Positions 1 through 6,660 of a stretch of 18,498 nucleotides of DNA are shown piece after piece. The stretch is from positions 1 through 18,498 of the forward strand of contig JALOAJ010000044.1 of assembly GCA_023228885.1 (NCBI GenBank), in the 5' to 3' direction. The notes below the pieces were generated by a model. It saw only the letters and a program-made list of their open reading frames with translations. It made no database searches and was not told the DNA's origin. This DNA comes from Bacillota bacterium (GTDB lineage: Bacteria; Bacillota; Clostridia; Monoglobales; Firm-18). Numbering within the stretch: the stretch's first letter is position 1; each line of letters opens with the position of its first letter. Position numbers and translations under genes: made by a program.

Positions 1-42
1 GAGGTTTACCGATTAAATGTCAAACTTACATTATTATGTAAA

Positions 43-1389
43 CTAAAAGCCCGCTTGCTCAAGCCTTTGCTTTATTGCTTTTGTTTGCTGCTCATAACCG
101 GGCTTTTCTAATAATGCAAACATGTTGTTCTTATATGCCTCCACACCGGGTTGATTAAAAGGATTAACCCCAAGTAAGTACCCGCTTATGGCACATGCTT
201 TTTCAAAGAAGTAAACGAGCTGTCCAAAATAGTATTCGTTTCGTTTTGGAATTGTTATAAGCAAATTTGGAACGCCGCCGTCAATATGAGCAAGCATTGT
301 GCCTCGCATAGCTACGCTGTTCACATAGTTTACCGTTTTACCCGCAAGAAAGTTTAACCCGTCTATGTTTTCAGACTGTTCCTTTAATGTAATGTCGCAG
401 TCGGATTCTTCCACATTTAAAATCGTTTCAAATATAACTCGCATGCCGTCTTGAATATACTGCCCCAAGGAATGAAGGTCGGTTGAAAAATCAGCGCTTG
501 CAGGGAAGATGCCTTTCCCATCTTTGCCCTCGCTTTCACCGAAAAGCTGTTTCCACCATTCGGCAAAATAGTGCAATGAAGGCTCATAATTAACAAGCAT
601 CTCTATGTTTTTGCCTTTTTTCAAAAGCGCATTTCTTGCTGCCGCATATTGATAGCAGACATTGTGCTTAATATCACTGTTTAAAAACTCTTTTTCTGCA
701 TACGCCGCGCCCTCCATTATACGGGCAATATCGGCGCCGCTTACCGCAATCGGCAACAGTCCTACTGCCGTTAAGACAGAAAACCTGCCTCCTATGTTAT
801 CCGGAATTACAAATGTTTCATAGCCTTCTTCCTCTGCCAGCGTTTTAAGCGCGCCTTTTGACTTGTCGGTGGTAACAAAAATTCTATCTTTGGCGCCTGA
901 TTTGCCGTATTTTTTTTCTGCAAGCTCTTTAAAAATGCGAAATGCAATGGCAGGCTCGGTTGTTGTGCCCGACTTGGATATTACATTTATAGAAAAGTCA
1001 TATTGTTCGGTATAAGCCGCAAGTTCTGATAAATATGACCCGCTTATTGAATTTCCTGCAAAAAATATTTTGGTTTTTTGTGTATGATTGCATAGCGGCG
1101 ATGTTAAAAATTCTATCGCTGCCCTTGACCCTAAATACGAACCGCCTATCCCTATTACTATTAAAATATCTGAGTTTTTATTAATTTTTTCGGCGGATTT
1201 TTGTATTTTGGCAAATTCTTCTTTATCGTAGCCGCTTGGCAGGTTAACCCAGCCTAAATAGTCGTTTCCCGCACCGCTTTTACCATGGAGCATATTGTGG
1301 GCAGCATTTACCATTTCCTTTTGCATAAAAATTTCGCTTTCCGATAAAAAAGGCAAAGCTGTTTTGTATTCGAATGAAATTTTTGACAT
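43..1389 (-). CDS. pgi: Glucose-6-phosphate isomerase
   Basis: Interconverts glucose 6-phosphate and fructose 6-phosphate in cytosolic glycolysis and gluconeogenesis. The 448-residue product matches the usual length of the short bacterial (Bacillus/Clostridium-type) enzyme and is complete. Visible family marks are a GIGGSYLGSRA sugar-phosphate (SIS) segment near residue 80, SKSGTTTEP near residues 138-146, and the PGI signature GESEGKDGKGIFPAS starting at residue 284, whose Glu285 corresponds to the catalytic glutamate. A C-terminal NNMFALLEKPGYE segment carries the conserved region of the ring-opening lysine. The ATG start is supported by AGAGGAGG about 7 nt upstream. A sigma-A-like promoter lies directly upstream, so the gene is probably transcribed on its own. 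Nothing in the sequence looks degraded. Confidence 0.97.
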   Translation of the reverse strand: MSKISFEYKTALPFLSESEIFMQKEMVNAAHNMLHGKSGAGNDYLGWVNLPSGYDKEEFAKIQKSAEKINKNSDILIVIGIGGSYLGSRAAIEFLTSPLCNHTQKTKIFFAGNSISGSYLSELAAYTEQYDFSINVISKSGTTTEPAIAFRIFKELAEKKYGKSGAKDRIFVTTDKSKGALKTLAEEEGYETFVIPDNIGGRFSVLTAVGLLPIAVSGADIARIMEGAAYAEKEFLNSDIKHNVCYQYAAARNALLKKGKNIEMLVNYEPSLHYFAEWWKQLFGESEGKDGKGIFPASADFSTDLHSLGQYIQDGMRVIFETILNVEESDCDITLKEQSENIDGLNFLAGKTVNYVNSVAMRGTMLAHIDGGVPNLLITIPKRNEYYFGQLVYFFEKACAISGYLLGVNPFNQPGVEAYKNNMFALLEKPGYEQQTKAIKQRLEQAGF

Positions 1390-1422
1390 TATGTAGCCTC
1401 CTCTGACTATATTACCAAGTAT

Positions 1423-1451
1423 ATTTTAATATAAAAGCCTGCTAAAATCAA
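1423..1451 (-). promoter_or_regulatory. Predicted sigma-A promoter for pgi
   Basis: On the minus strand, TTGATT (1446-1451) and TAAAAT (1423-1428) are separated by exactly 17 nt. They lie about 35-60 nt upstream of the pgi start codon. Placement and spacing fit a housekeeping promoter; there is no experimental support. Confidence 0.6.
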
Positions 1452-1510
1452 GGAAATTATTATTATTTATGATAAATGGTTAAGCGTATCGAAAATCGCT
1501 TGATATTCCG

Positions 1511-2077
1511 CTATTGTATTGATATTATTTTTACAATAACTTCGTCTTCGCTCATTTCGCAATTAAACCTAATCGAAACAGCTTTATTGTTTTTAATTTT
1601 CAAGTCAAGGCTTGGATAGTTTACCGTTGCATCGTCGCCTAATTCAACATACCCAATCTCTCCCTCATGTTCATGCCGCTCAACTATTTCAAGACCCGCC
1701 CCCAAGGCGGCATTATAAATCGTGGTGCTCAGCTGACAAATACCACCGCCATAGCCCATTGTTTTTTCTTTTTTTATTAATATTTTCGCCTTTTGAAAGC
1801 CGCGGTTTTCCAGCCGTGGACCGACTGTTTCGTTAAAAGAAAAGGTTTCGCCCGGCGGCAATGTAACTTTATTTATTTGCTCGGCAGCCAGATTAATATT
1901 TTTAAGCCTTGCTTTGCTTTTGTCAAGCAGCCGCGTGGAATATGTGCCCAGCACAGCATTGCTGACCTGTTTTTTACTTTCCGGTTGCGGTGTTTGCGGA
2001 GGCGGCGCTACATTTTTGTTAGTGCCGGAACAGCCGACAAAAAGAATTAAAACCAATGCCAAAACAGCGTTTTTCAA
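1511..2077 (-). CDS. VanW-family lipoprotein
   Basis: The 188-residue protein has a short hydrophobic signal segment ending in FVGC at residues 13-16. This is a plausible lipobox, although Phe at -3 is not the commonest residue. A Pro/Gln-rich linker of about 20 residues follows, and then a VanW domain from about residue 40. The domain shows the typical LPPGETFSFNETVGPR stretch and the YGGGICQLSTTIYNAAL block. VanW-domain proteins are widespread in Bacillota and some are linked to glycopeptide-resistance clusters, but their biochemical role is not settled; no vanA/B-type resistance genes are visible here. The start is TTG at 2077, preceded by GGGGAG about 6 nt upstream. The inferred location is the outer face of the cytoplasmic membrane. 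It lies 121 bp upstream of pgi on the same strand, but pgi has its own promoter. Confidence 0.85.
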   Translation of the reverse strand: MKNAVLALVLILFVGCSGTNKNVAPPPQTPQPESKKQVSNAVLGTYSTRLLDKSKARLKNINLAAEQINKVTLPPGETFSFNETVGPRLENRGFQKAKILIKKEKTMGYGGGICQLSTTIYNAALGAGLEIVERHEHEGEIGYVELGDDATVNYPSLDLKIKNNKAVSIRFNCEMSEDEVIVKIISIQ

Positions 2078-2170
2078 TTAACTCTCCCCTTTTTAAAATA
2101 TAATCATAAAGATGAATCCTTTTTATATTATTTATCATTATAATTTAATAATTCATTTTTAAAAAAATGT

Positions 2171-2198
2171 TTGTTTTTGCTTTTTTTTGTGTTATAAT
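2171..2198 (+). promoter_or_regulatory. Promoter of the XRE-cupin / acyl-CoA synthetase unit
   Basis: TTGTTT (2171-2176), a 16-nt spacer and a perfect TATAAT (2193-2198) with an extended -10 TG (2190-2191). It lies about 105 nt upstream of the regulator start, leaving a leader of roughly 95-100 nt. The gap is divergent: the opposite strand toward the VanW gene is very AT-rich and has TATAAT-like -10 candidates, but no convincing -35, so I do not call that promoter. Confidence 0.65.
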
Positions 2199-2282
2199 GA
2201 GCGTAAGCGAATTTCAAGATACATTACATTAAGACCTGCGCCCGCAGGCGCATAAAATTCAAATGTATGTTTTAATGAGCGT
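2195..2282 (+). promoter_or_regulatory. Leader with 10-bp direct repeats and a nested hairpin
   Basis: The leader of the regulator gene contains TAATGAGCGT twice, at 2195-2204 (overlapping the -10 and probable transcription start) and at 2273-2282 (just before the ribosome binding site AAGGAGG at 2287-2293). Between them lies an inverted repeat: ATACATT (2219-2225) pairs with AATGTAT (2262-2268) around a GC-rich hairpin TGCGCC-CGCA-GGCGCA (2237-2252). The direct repeats could be operators for the adjacent XRE regulator; this is an inference from position only. Confidence 0.4.
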
Positions 2283-2302
2283 GTACAAGGAGGTAATAAA
2301 AG

Positions 2303-2857
2303 ATGTCTGAAAACATAAAAGAAATCTCCCGAAGGCTAAAGGAATTACGGGAGATAGAAGGTATATCCGCACAATCATTTGCAAAGCAATTGGGAATTAG
2401 CGTTGATTTATACCTAAACTACGAAAGCGGCGAAACGGATATTCCCGTTAGCTTTCTCTATGATGCCGCAAATAGGCTGAAGGTAGATTTAACAACGCTT
2501 TTAACGGGGCAGCAGCCTAAGCTTCACATTTATTCACTTGTGAAAAAGGGTGAAGGTCTTGATGTTAGACGCAGCAAGCAATATAAATATAAAAACCTTG
2601 CATATAATTTCTTCGGTAAAAAAGCGGAGCCATTTTTGGTAACGGTAGAACCGACCGATGAAAATGCTCCTATCAGCTTAAACTCGCATCCGGGGCAGGA
2701 AATGAATTATGTGCTAAGCGGCACCGTCGAAATTAAAATTGGCGAAACGGTTTTAACCCTTTCGGAAGGGGATACGGTTTATTATAATTCGGCATATCCG
2801 CATGGCATGAGGGCGATTGGCGAAAAAAGCGCTACATTTCTTGCGTTGATTTTTTAG
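2303..2857 (+). CDS. XRE-family regulator with C-terminal cupin domain
   Basis: A cytosolic transcription factor of 184 residues. Residues about 6-65 form an XRE/Cro-type helix-turn-helix (EISRRLKELREIEGISAQSFAKQL, then an LYLNYESGETDIPVSFL recognition region). Residues about 105-183 form a small cupin barrel, recognisable from HPGQEMNYVLSGTVEIKIG, the LSEGDTVYYNS turn and PHGMRA near the end. This HTH-cupin layout is common in regulators of catabolic or ligase genes, with the cupin taken to bind a small ligand or metal. The start is ATG, 9 nt after AAGGAGG. Only 47 nt separate it from the acyl-CoA synthetase gene on the same strand, which suggests an operon in which the regulator controls the synthetase and itself. 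The ligand cannot be read from the sequence. Confidence 0.88.
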   Translation: MSENIKEISRRLKELREIEGISAQSFAKQLGISVDLYLNYESGETDIPVSFLYDAANRLKVDLTTLLTGQQPKLHIYSLVKKGEGLDVRRSKQYKYKNLAYNFFGKKAEPFLVTVEPTDENAPISLNSHPGQEMNYVLSGTVEIKIGETVLTLSEGDTVYYNSAYPHGMRAIGEKSATFLALIF

Positions 2858-2904
2858 CGCGATTACCGTTTTAAATATTTTCACAAGTTACAGGAGGAAA
2901 TAAA

Positions 2905-4563
2905 TTGGATTTAATAAATAAATACATAGACACAAACTTTGATTCTTATGACGATTTAAAAGCCAACCTAAAAATCAATGTCCCCGAATGCTTTAACTTC
3001 GGCTATGATGTTGTGGATGAGCTTGCAAAAAAATCTCCCGATAAAAACGCGCTTGTTTGGTGTGATGACCACGACGGTGAAAAAATTATATCGTTTGAGC
3101 AAATGTCTGAATACAGCAATAAAGCCGCAAACTTGTTTTTATCGCTTGGGATTAAAAAGGGCGATAAAGTTATGCTTATTCTCAAAAGAAATTATCAATT
3201 TTGGTATGCCATAATTGCGTTGCATAAAATAGGTGCGGTTGCGGTTCCGGCAACCCATCTGTTAACCGCCAAAGACATTGTTTATCGTAACAATGCCGCC
3301 GACATAAAAGCTGTTATGTGCGCAAACGATGAGCACATATTTGAAAATATCGAGCAGGCGAAAATAAATTCGCCAACTTTGAAGGTATTAATAACAACAA
3401 ATGCAAAGCGGAACGGTTGGGTGTGTTTTGACGATGAAATTGAGGCGCAAAGCGCTTATTTGACAAAACCCACAGGCGATGATATGCCGCAAAACAGCGA
3501 CATTATGCTGCTTTATTTTACATCCGGCACCACCGGCAACCCAAAAATGGTGGCGCATAATTTTGCTTACCCCCTCGGTCATATTATTACATCAAAGTTT
3601 TGGCAAAATTGCCAAAAAGACGGCTTGCACCTTACCATAGCCGAAACAGGCTGGGCAAAAGCGGTGTGGGGCAAGCTGTATGGTCAATGGCTTTGCGAAA
3701 GCGCAATATTTTCATACGATATGGACAAATTCGTTCCAAAATTGCTGTTGGAGAAAATCTCAAAATACAAAGTCACCACCTTTTGCGCGCCTCCTACAAT
3801 GTATCGTTTTATGCTTGGCGAGGATATGAGCAAATATGACTTATCATCGCTAAACTATTGCACAATTGCCGGTGAACCGCTAAATCCGGAGGTTTATAAA
3901 AGAATAAAAAAGGCTACCGGTTTAAAATTGATGGAAGGGTTTGGGCAAACGGAAACGGTTGTCACCATTGCCAATTTCCCTTGGATGACGCCAAAGCCCG
4001 GCTCCATGGGCAAGCCGTCACCTCTTTACGATATTGACATACTCTTGGACGGCAAGCAATGCGGCATTGGCGAAGAAGGCGAAATAGTAATAAAAATTGA
4101 CGATATTATACCGCCCGGAATGTTTTTGGGCTATCATAAAGACGATGAATTAACCAACAGCGTGTGGCATGACGGATATTACCACACCGGCGATATTGCA
4201 TGGAAAGACGAAGAAGGTTATTATTGGTATGTCGGCAGAAGTGATGATGTAATTAAAAGCTCGGGGTATAGGATTGGTCCTTTTGAGGTTGAAAGCGCTT
4301 TAATGGAGCATCCTGCTGTGTTAGAAACGGCGATTACCGGCGTGCCGGACGAAATAAGAGGTCACATTGTAAAGGCTACAATTATACTTGCAAAAGGTTA
4401 CAGCCCTTCCGAGGAATTAAAAAAAGAGCTGCAAGACCATGTAAAACATGTTACGGCTCCTTATAAATACCCCAGAATAATTGAATTTGTACAAGAGTTG
4501 CCCAAAACAATAAGCGGAAAAATAAGGCGTGTTGAGCTTCGTGAAAAAGACGGCGCGCAATAA
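2905..4563 (+). CDS. Acyl-CoA synthetase (AMP-forming, medium-chain/acetyl-CoA-synthetase-like)
   Basis: A member of the adenylate-forming enzyme superfamily that activates a carboxylic acid with ATP and CoA through an acyl-AMP intermediate. The 552-residue length is normal. Motifs in order: the phosphate-binding loop YFTSGTTGNPKMVAHN at about residues 203-218, GFGQTE near 345, YHTGDIAWKDEEGYYWYVGRSDD near 425-447, the hinge SSGYRIGPFEVE, and PKTISGKIRR at the C terminus with the catalytic lysine at Lys539. The pattern resembles medium-chain acyl-CoA ligases more than true acetyl-CoA synthetase, but the acid substrate cannot be assigned. The start is TTG at 2905 with AGGAGG about 7 nt upstream; no ATG fits as well. 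It is the second gene of a unit with the XRE-cupin regulator, which is probably its regulator. The stop lies just before a convergent repeat fragment and radC. Confidence 0.93.
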   Translation: MDLINKYIDTNFDSYDDLKANLKINVPECFNFGYDVVDELAKKSPDKNALVWCDDHDGEKIISFEQMSEYSNKAANLFLSLGIKKGDKVMLILKRNYQFWYAIIALHKIGAVAVPATHLLTAKDIVYRNNAADIKAVMCANDEHIFENIEQAKINSPTLKVLITTNAKRNGWVCFDDEIEAQSAYLTKPTGDDMPQNSDIMLLYFTSGTTGNPKMVAHNFAYPLGHIITSKFWQNCQKDGLHLTIAETGWAKAVWGKLYGQWLCESAIFSYDMDKFVPKLLLEKISKYKVTTFCAPPTMYRFMLGEDMSKYDLSSLNYCTIAGEPLNPEVYKRIKKATGLKLMEGFGQTETVVTIANFPWMTPKPGSMGKPSPLYDIDILLDGKQCGIGEEGEIVIKIDDIIPPGMFLGYHKDDELTNSVWHDGYYHTGDIAWKDEEGYYWYVGRSDDVIKSSGYRIGPFEVESALMEHPAVLETAITGVPDEIRGHIVKATIILAKGYSPSEELKKELQDHVKHVTAPYKYPRIIEFVQELPKTISGKIRRVELREKDGAQ

Positions 4564-4566
4564 TAA

Positions 4567-4607
4567 AAAATTTTTTCTTACATTAATGCGTTTCAACGAA
4601 GTTATAA
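4567..4607. repeat. TTATAA-bounded intergenic repeat, truncated copy C
   Basis: About 40 bp matching the right half of the repeats at 8348-8504 and 13783-13877. It keeps AAATTTTTTCTTA, CATTAATGCGTTTCAAC and the GTTATAA end (4601-4607), but lacks the left half with TTATAACGCAA and the hairpin centre. It fills the gap between the convergent acyl-CoA synthetase and radC genes. The radC stop codon (TAA, 4602-4604 read on the minus strand) lies inside the TTATAA terminus. No coding potential is seen. Confidence 0.6.
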
Positions 4608-5264
4608 ATTACATTCATAAAACGAAATAAAGCTGCCCTTTCCCACTATTATATGGTCTAACAACTCAATGCCGATAGTGGCAAGAGCGGCTTTTATTTT
4701 TTGCGTTGTTTCAATATCGTTTTGCGACGGCAATAAAGTTCCGCCCGGATGATTATGACACAAAATCACCGAATTGGTCGGCGAATATGTAACATGCTCT
4801 ATTATTTGACGGGGCTCAACAAAAACTTGGCTGGGAGTGCCCTCCGCCACCAACACTTGTTTTATAATAGATTTATTGGCGTCAAGACACAGCATATACA
4901 TAGCCTCGTTAACCCTGCCGCAATATAAATTAACACAATATTGCCCAATTTCTTCAATGCTTGAAAACATCTTTTTATCGCCGTATGCGCTCAGCAAATA
5001 CGCCCTTGTAATTTGAGGGAAAAGCTTTAGCTGCTGCGCCGTGCGCCTGCCGATGCCTTTTACCTTTAAAAGCTCCTCAACAGGGGCATTGCACGCATTA
5101 TAAAAAGAACCGAACTTTTTTATAAGCCTATGCGCAATGGGGTTAGTGTCCATACGCGGAATAAGTGTAAATAAATACAGCTCCAGCACCTCATGCTTTT
5201 GAAAGCTTTCAATGCCGAATTCCAATGCCTTATCTATCAGTCGCTCTCTATGTCCGACAGCCAT
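4602..5264 (-). CDS. radC: RadC-family JAB-domain protein
   Basis: A 220-residue RadC-type (UPF0758) protein. The N-terminal part carries a helix-hairpin-helix-like stretch (VEELLKVKGIGRRTAQQLKL, about residues 60-80). The C-terminal part is an MPN/JAB metalloprotease-like domain with the zinc-ligand pattern HNHPGG followed by PSQND, near residues 169-183. Despite the name, a repair role is not established for the family, so I give the family rather than a function. The start is ATG at 5264, 20 nt after the pyrE stop and preceded by a GGGGGTGG-like site. It is the last gene of the long pyrimidine operon, most likely a passenger. Its stop codon is supplied by the repeat at 4567-4607. The N-terminal half is divergent from the textbook RadC sequence, but the catalytic motif is intact. 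Confidence 0.85.
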   Translation of the reverse strand: MAVGHRERLIDKALEFGIESFQKHEVLELYLFTLIPRMDTNPIAHRLIKKFGSFYNACNAPVEELLKVKGIGRRTAQQLKLFPQITRAYLLSAYGDKKMFSSIEEIGQYCVNLYCGRVNEAMYMLCLDANKSIIKQVLVAEGTPSQVFVEPRQIIEHVTYSPTNSVILCHNHPGGTLLPSQNDIETTQKIKAALATIGIELLDHIIVGKGSFISFYECNL

Positions 5265-5284
5265 TCATGCCACCCCCACACCCT

Positions 5285-5851
5285 CTACCTCCTGCTGCCC
5301 GGTTTTTCTATCGGAAGCTTGTTTTTGCAAAGCGGGCATTCTTCCTTGGCATATGAGGCAACCTCAACAGATACAACCGATTTATACGGTATGCCGAAAT
5401 CTATCTTTCCGCCTGTTCTGTCAACTATACTTCCCACGCCAACAACTTCTCCGCCTGAATTTTTAACAACATCTATCACTTCCTTAACGGAACCGCCTGT
5501 GGTAACAACATCCTCCACGACCAAAAAGCGTTCGCCTTTGGCAATTTTAAACCCGCGCCTAAGGCACATTGCCCCGCTGTCATCACGCTCGGCAAATATA
5601 TTTTTAACGCCAAGCTGCCTGCTTGTTTCATACGATATAATTATAGCCCCAATCGCAGGGCCTATCACCGTATCAATATTTTCGTCCTTGAAAATGTCGG
5701 CAAGTTGTTTGCAAAAACATTCGCTGAGTTTATAGTCTTGAAAAATTTTAGAGCATTGCAAATATTTACTGCTATGCCTGCCTGATGTCAGTTGAAAATG
5801 ACCTTCCAACAACACATTTGCCTCTTTTAATAGTTTAATGTTATTTTCCAT
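5285..5851 (-). CDS. pyrE: Orotate phosphoribosyltransferase
   Basis: Transfers ribose 5-phosphate from PRPP to orotate to give OMP, the fifth step of UMP synthesis. The protein has 188 residues, as in the short Clostridium/Thermus-type enzyme. Visible motifs are LTSGRHSSKYLQCSK near the N terminus, the flexible catalytic loop RDDSGAMCLRRGF near residues 88-100, and the PRPP loop VVEDVVTTGGSV near 110-121. The C terminus carries the ECPLC...KPGSR ending typical of this subtype (Cys172 and Cys175). The ATG at 5851 has only a weak GAGAAAAG site directly upstream. A better AAAGGAG lies on the far side of a 23-nt hairpin (see 5861-5893). It sits 42 bp after the phosphatase gene and 20 bp before radC. 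Confidence 0.95.
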   Translation of the reverse strand: MENNIKLLKEANVLLEGHFQLTSGRHSSKYLQCSKIFQDYKLSECFCKQLADIFKDENIDTVIGPAIGAIIISYETSRQLGVKNIFAERDDSGAMCLRRGFKIAKGERFLVVEDVVTTGGSVKEVIDVVKNSGGEVVGVGSIVDRTGGKIDFGIPYKSVVSVEVASYAKEECPLCKNKLPIEKPGSRR

Positions 5852-5860
5852 ACTTTTCTC

Positions 5861-5893
5861 ATGAATTTACAGTTGTAATTCATATGCTCCTTT
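5861..5893 (-). promoter_or_regulatory. Shine-Dalgarno plus hairpin before pyrE
   Basis: The minus strand has AAAGGAG (5887-5893), then a 23-nt imperfect palindrome (5861-5883, arms ATGAATT/AATTCAT plus ACA/TGT), then 9 nt and the pyrE ATG. If the hairpin folds out, the strong site lies about 12 nt from the pyrE start. Alternatively the ATG at 5881-5883 starts an 18-codon reading frame (5827-5883) that overlaps pyrE out of frame and could act as a leader peptide. Which of the two applies cannot be decided from sequence. Confidence 0.35.
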
Positions 5894-6565
5894 CTATTCT
5901 TCATTTTTAGCAGGGTCTTTTCGCCACCACGATTGTTTAGCAAGAGTGCTAAGTTCACCAAGATGCGCATTATCGCCTTCTATTCTTACAATTGAATTGC
6001 AGTTATCGTCAAAATCAACAACCGTTACGGATGCATTGTCATGCCATTTCATATCCGGCATATCCGACAGTTCATTGCCGTAATATTTACAAAGCAACAC
6101 TTTAATTGCCGTTCCATGCGTAGCAATGCAGATAACTTTTTTTGCGTTGTTGCTTACAATCTCACAAACGACATTTAAAATTCGGTTTTGAAATTCAACC
6201 ATTGTTTCGCCCTCCGGCATGCTAAGCTTTGAAGGGTCGTTAACCCAATGCCCGAAACTGTCGGGGAATAATAGCGGCAGCTGCTCCCAAGGCACCCCTT
6301 CCCATTTCCCACCGTAAACTTCACGCAGGCGAGTATCTTTAATTATTTCAATGTTTCTGCCCTTAGCAATCGCTTTTGCCGTTTCGTAGGCACGGTTTAA
6401 ATCGCTTGAATAAATGGCGTCAAAAGGCTCGTTCGCAAGCCGTTTTGCAACAAGGCTTACTTGCTCTTTTCCGTTTTCGGTAAGGTTAGAATTATAATGA
6501 CCGTGAAAAATTCGGTCAATATTCCCTTCCGCCTCTCCATGGCGTATAAAAAAAACCCTTGTCAT
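5894..6565 (-). CDS. Histidine phosphatase (phosphoglycerate-mutase-like) family protein
   Basis: A cytosolic 2-histidine phosphatase of 223 residues. The phosphohistidine motif FFIRHGEAEGN puts the nucleophile at His9, and the second catalytic histidine is in IATHGTA at about His150. The acid-donor region lies around residues 75-80 (LREVYGGKWEG), with PEGETMVEF further on. This family includes phosphoglycerate mutase, CobC/alpha-ribazole phosphatase and broad phosphatases, and the sequence does not say which substrate is used. No cobalamin genes are nearby, so CobC is not favoured. It lies inside the pyrimidine operon between pyrD and pyrE, which hints at a phosphorylated pyrimidine intermediate or nucleotide as substrate; this is inference. 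I chose ATG 6565 because it gives the standard MTRVFFIRHGE start. A GTG at 6592 would lie inside the RNA element at 6579-6641, and a GTG at 6577 is also possible. Confidence 0.88.
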   Translation of the reverse strand: MTRVFFIRHGEAEGNIDRIFHGHYNSNLTENGKEQVSLVAKRLANEPFDAIYSSDLNRAYETAKAIAKGRNIEIIKDTRLREVYGGKWEGVPWEQLPLLFPDSFGHWVNDPSKLSMPEGETMVEFQNRILNVVCEIVSNNAKKVICIATHGTAIKVLLCKYYGNELSDMPDMKWHDNASVTVVDFDDNCNSIVRIEGDNAHLGELSTLAKQSWWRKDPAKNEE

Positions 6566-6578
6566 AAAAAGTTTCACA

Positions 6579-6641
6579 ACCTCTCTGCCCACAAAATCAA
6601 CGAAAAACGCGCATATTCTTATCTGTGGGCAGATAAGGCGT
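6579..6641 (-). promoter_or_regulatory. Candidate pseudoknot RNA element, copy 3 (before the phosphatase gene)
   Basis: Read on the minus strand: ACGC, hairpin CTTATC-[TGCCCACA]-GATAAG, then a GCGT that can pair with ACGC, a short AT-rich linker, and TGTGGGCA, which is a perfect 8-bp complement of the hairpin loop. The Shine-Dalgarno-like GAGAGG follows. The layout is the same as at 11687-11752 and 15179-15244, but the loop and its partner have both changed sequence and still pair. It lies in the pyrD-phosphatase gap, about 14 nt before the phosphatase ATG. Loop and partner can form either a pseudoknot or a long hairpin that buries the ribosome binding site. Confidence 0.6.
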
Positions 6642-6660
6642 ACAACATCTGCAACTGTTT

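Noticed and set aside
1..42. TTACAT-AATA-ATGTAA hairpin after pgi as a terminator
   Set aside because: The short six-pair AT stem is followed by only three U residues; it is too weak to call, and the downstream sequence is cut by the window edge.
1482..1501. AAGCG...CGCTT inverted repeat downstream of the VanW gene as its terminator
   Set aside because: The stem is only about five pairs plus a bulge, and no U run follows on the minus strand.
6566..6592. N-terminal extension of the histidine phosphatase from GTG 6592
   Set aside because: The extension is encoded by the RNA element and its Shine-Dalgarno-like GAGAGG; family members begin just before the RHG motif.
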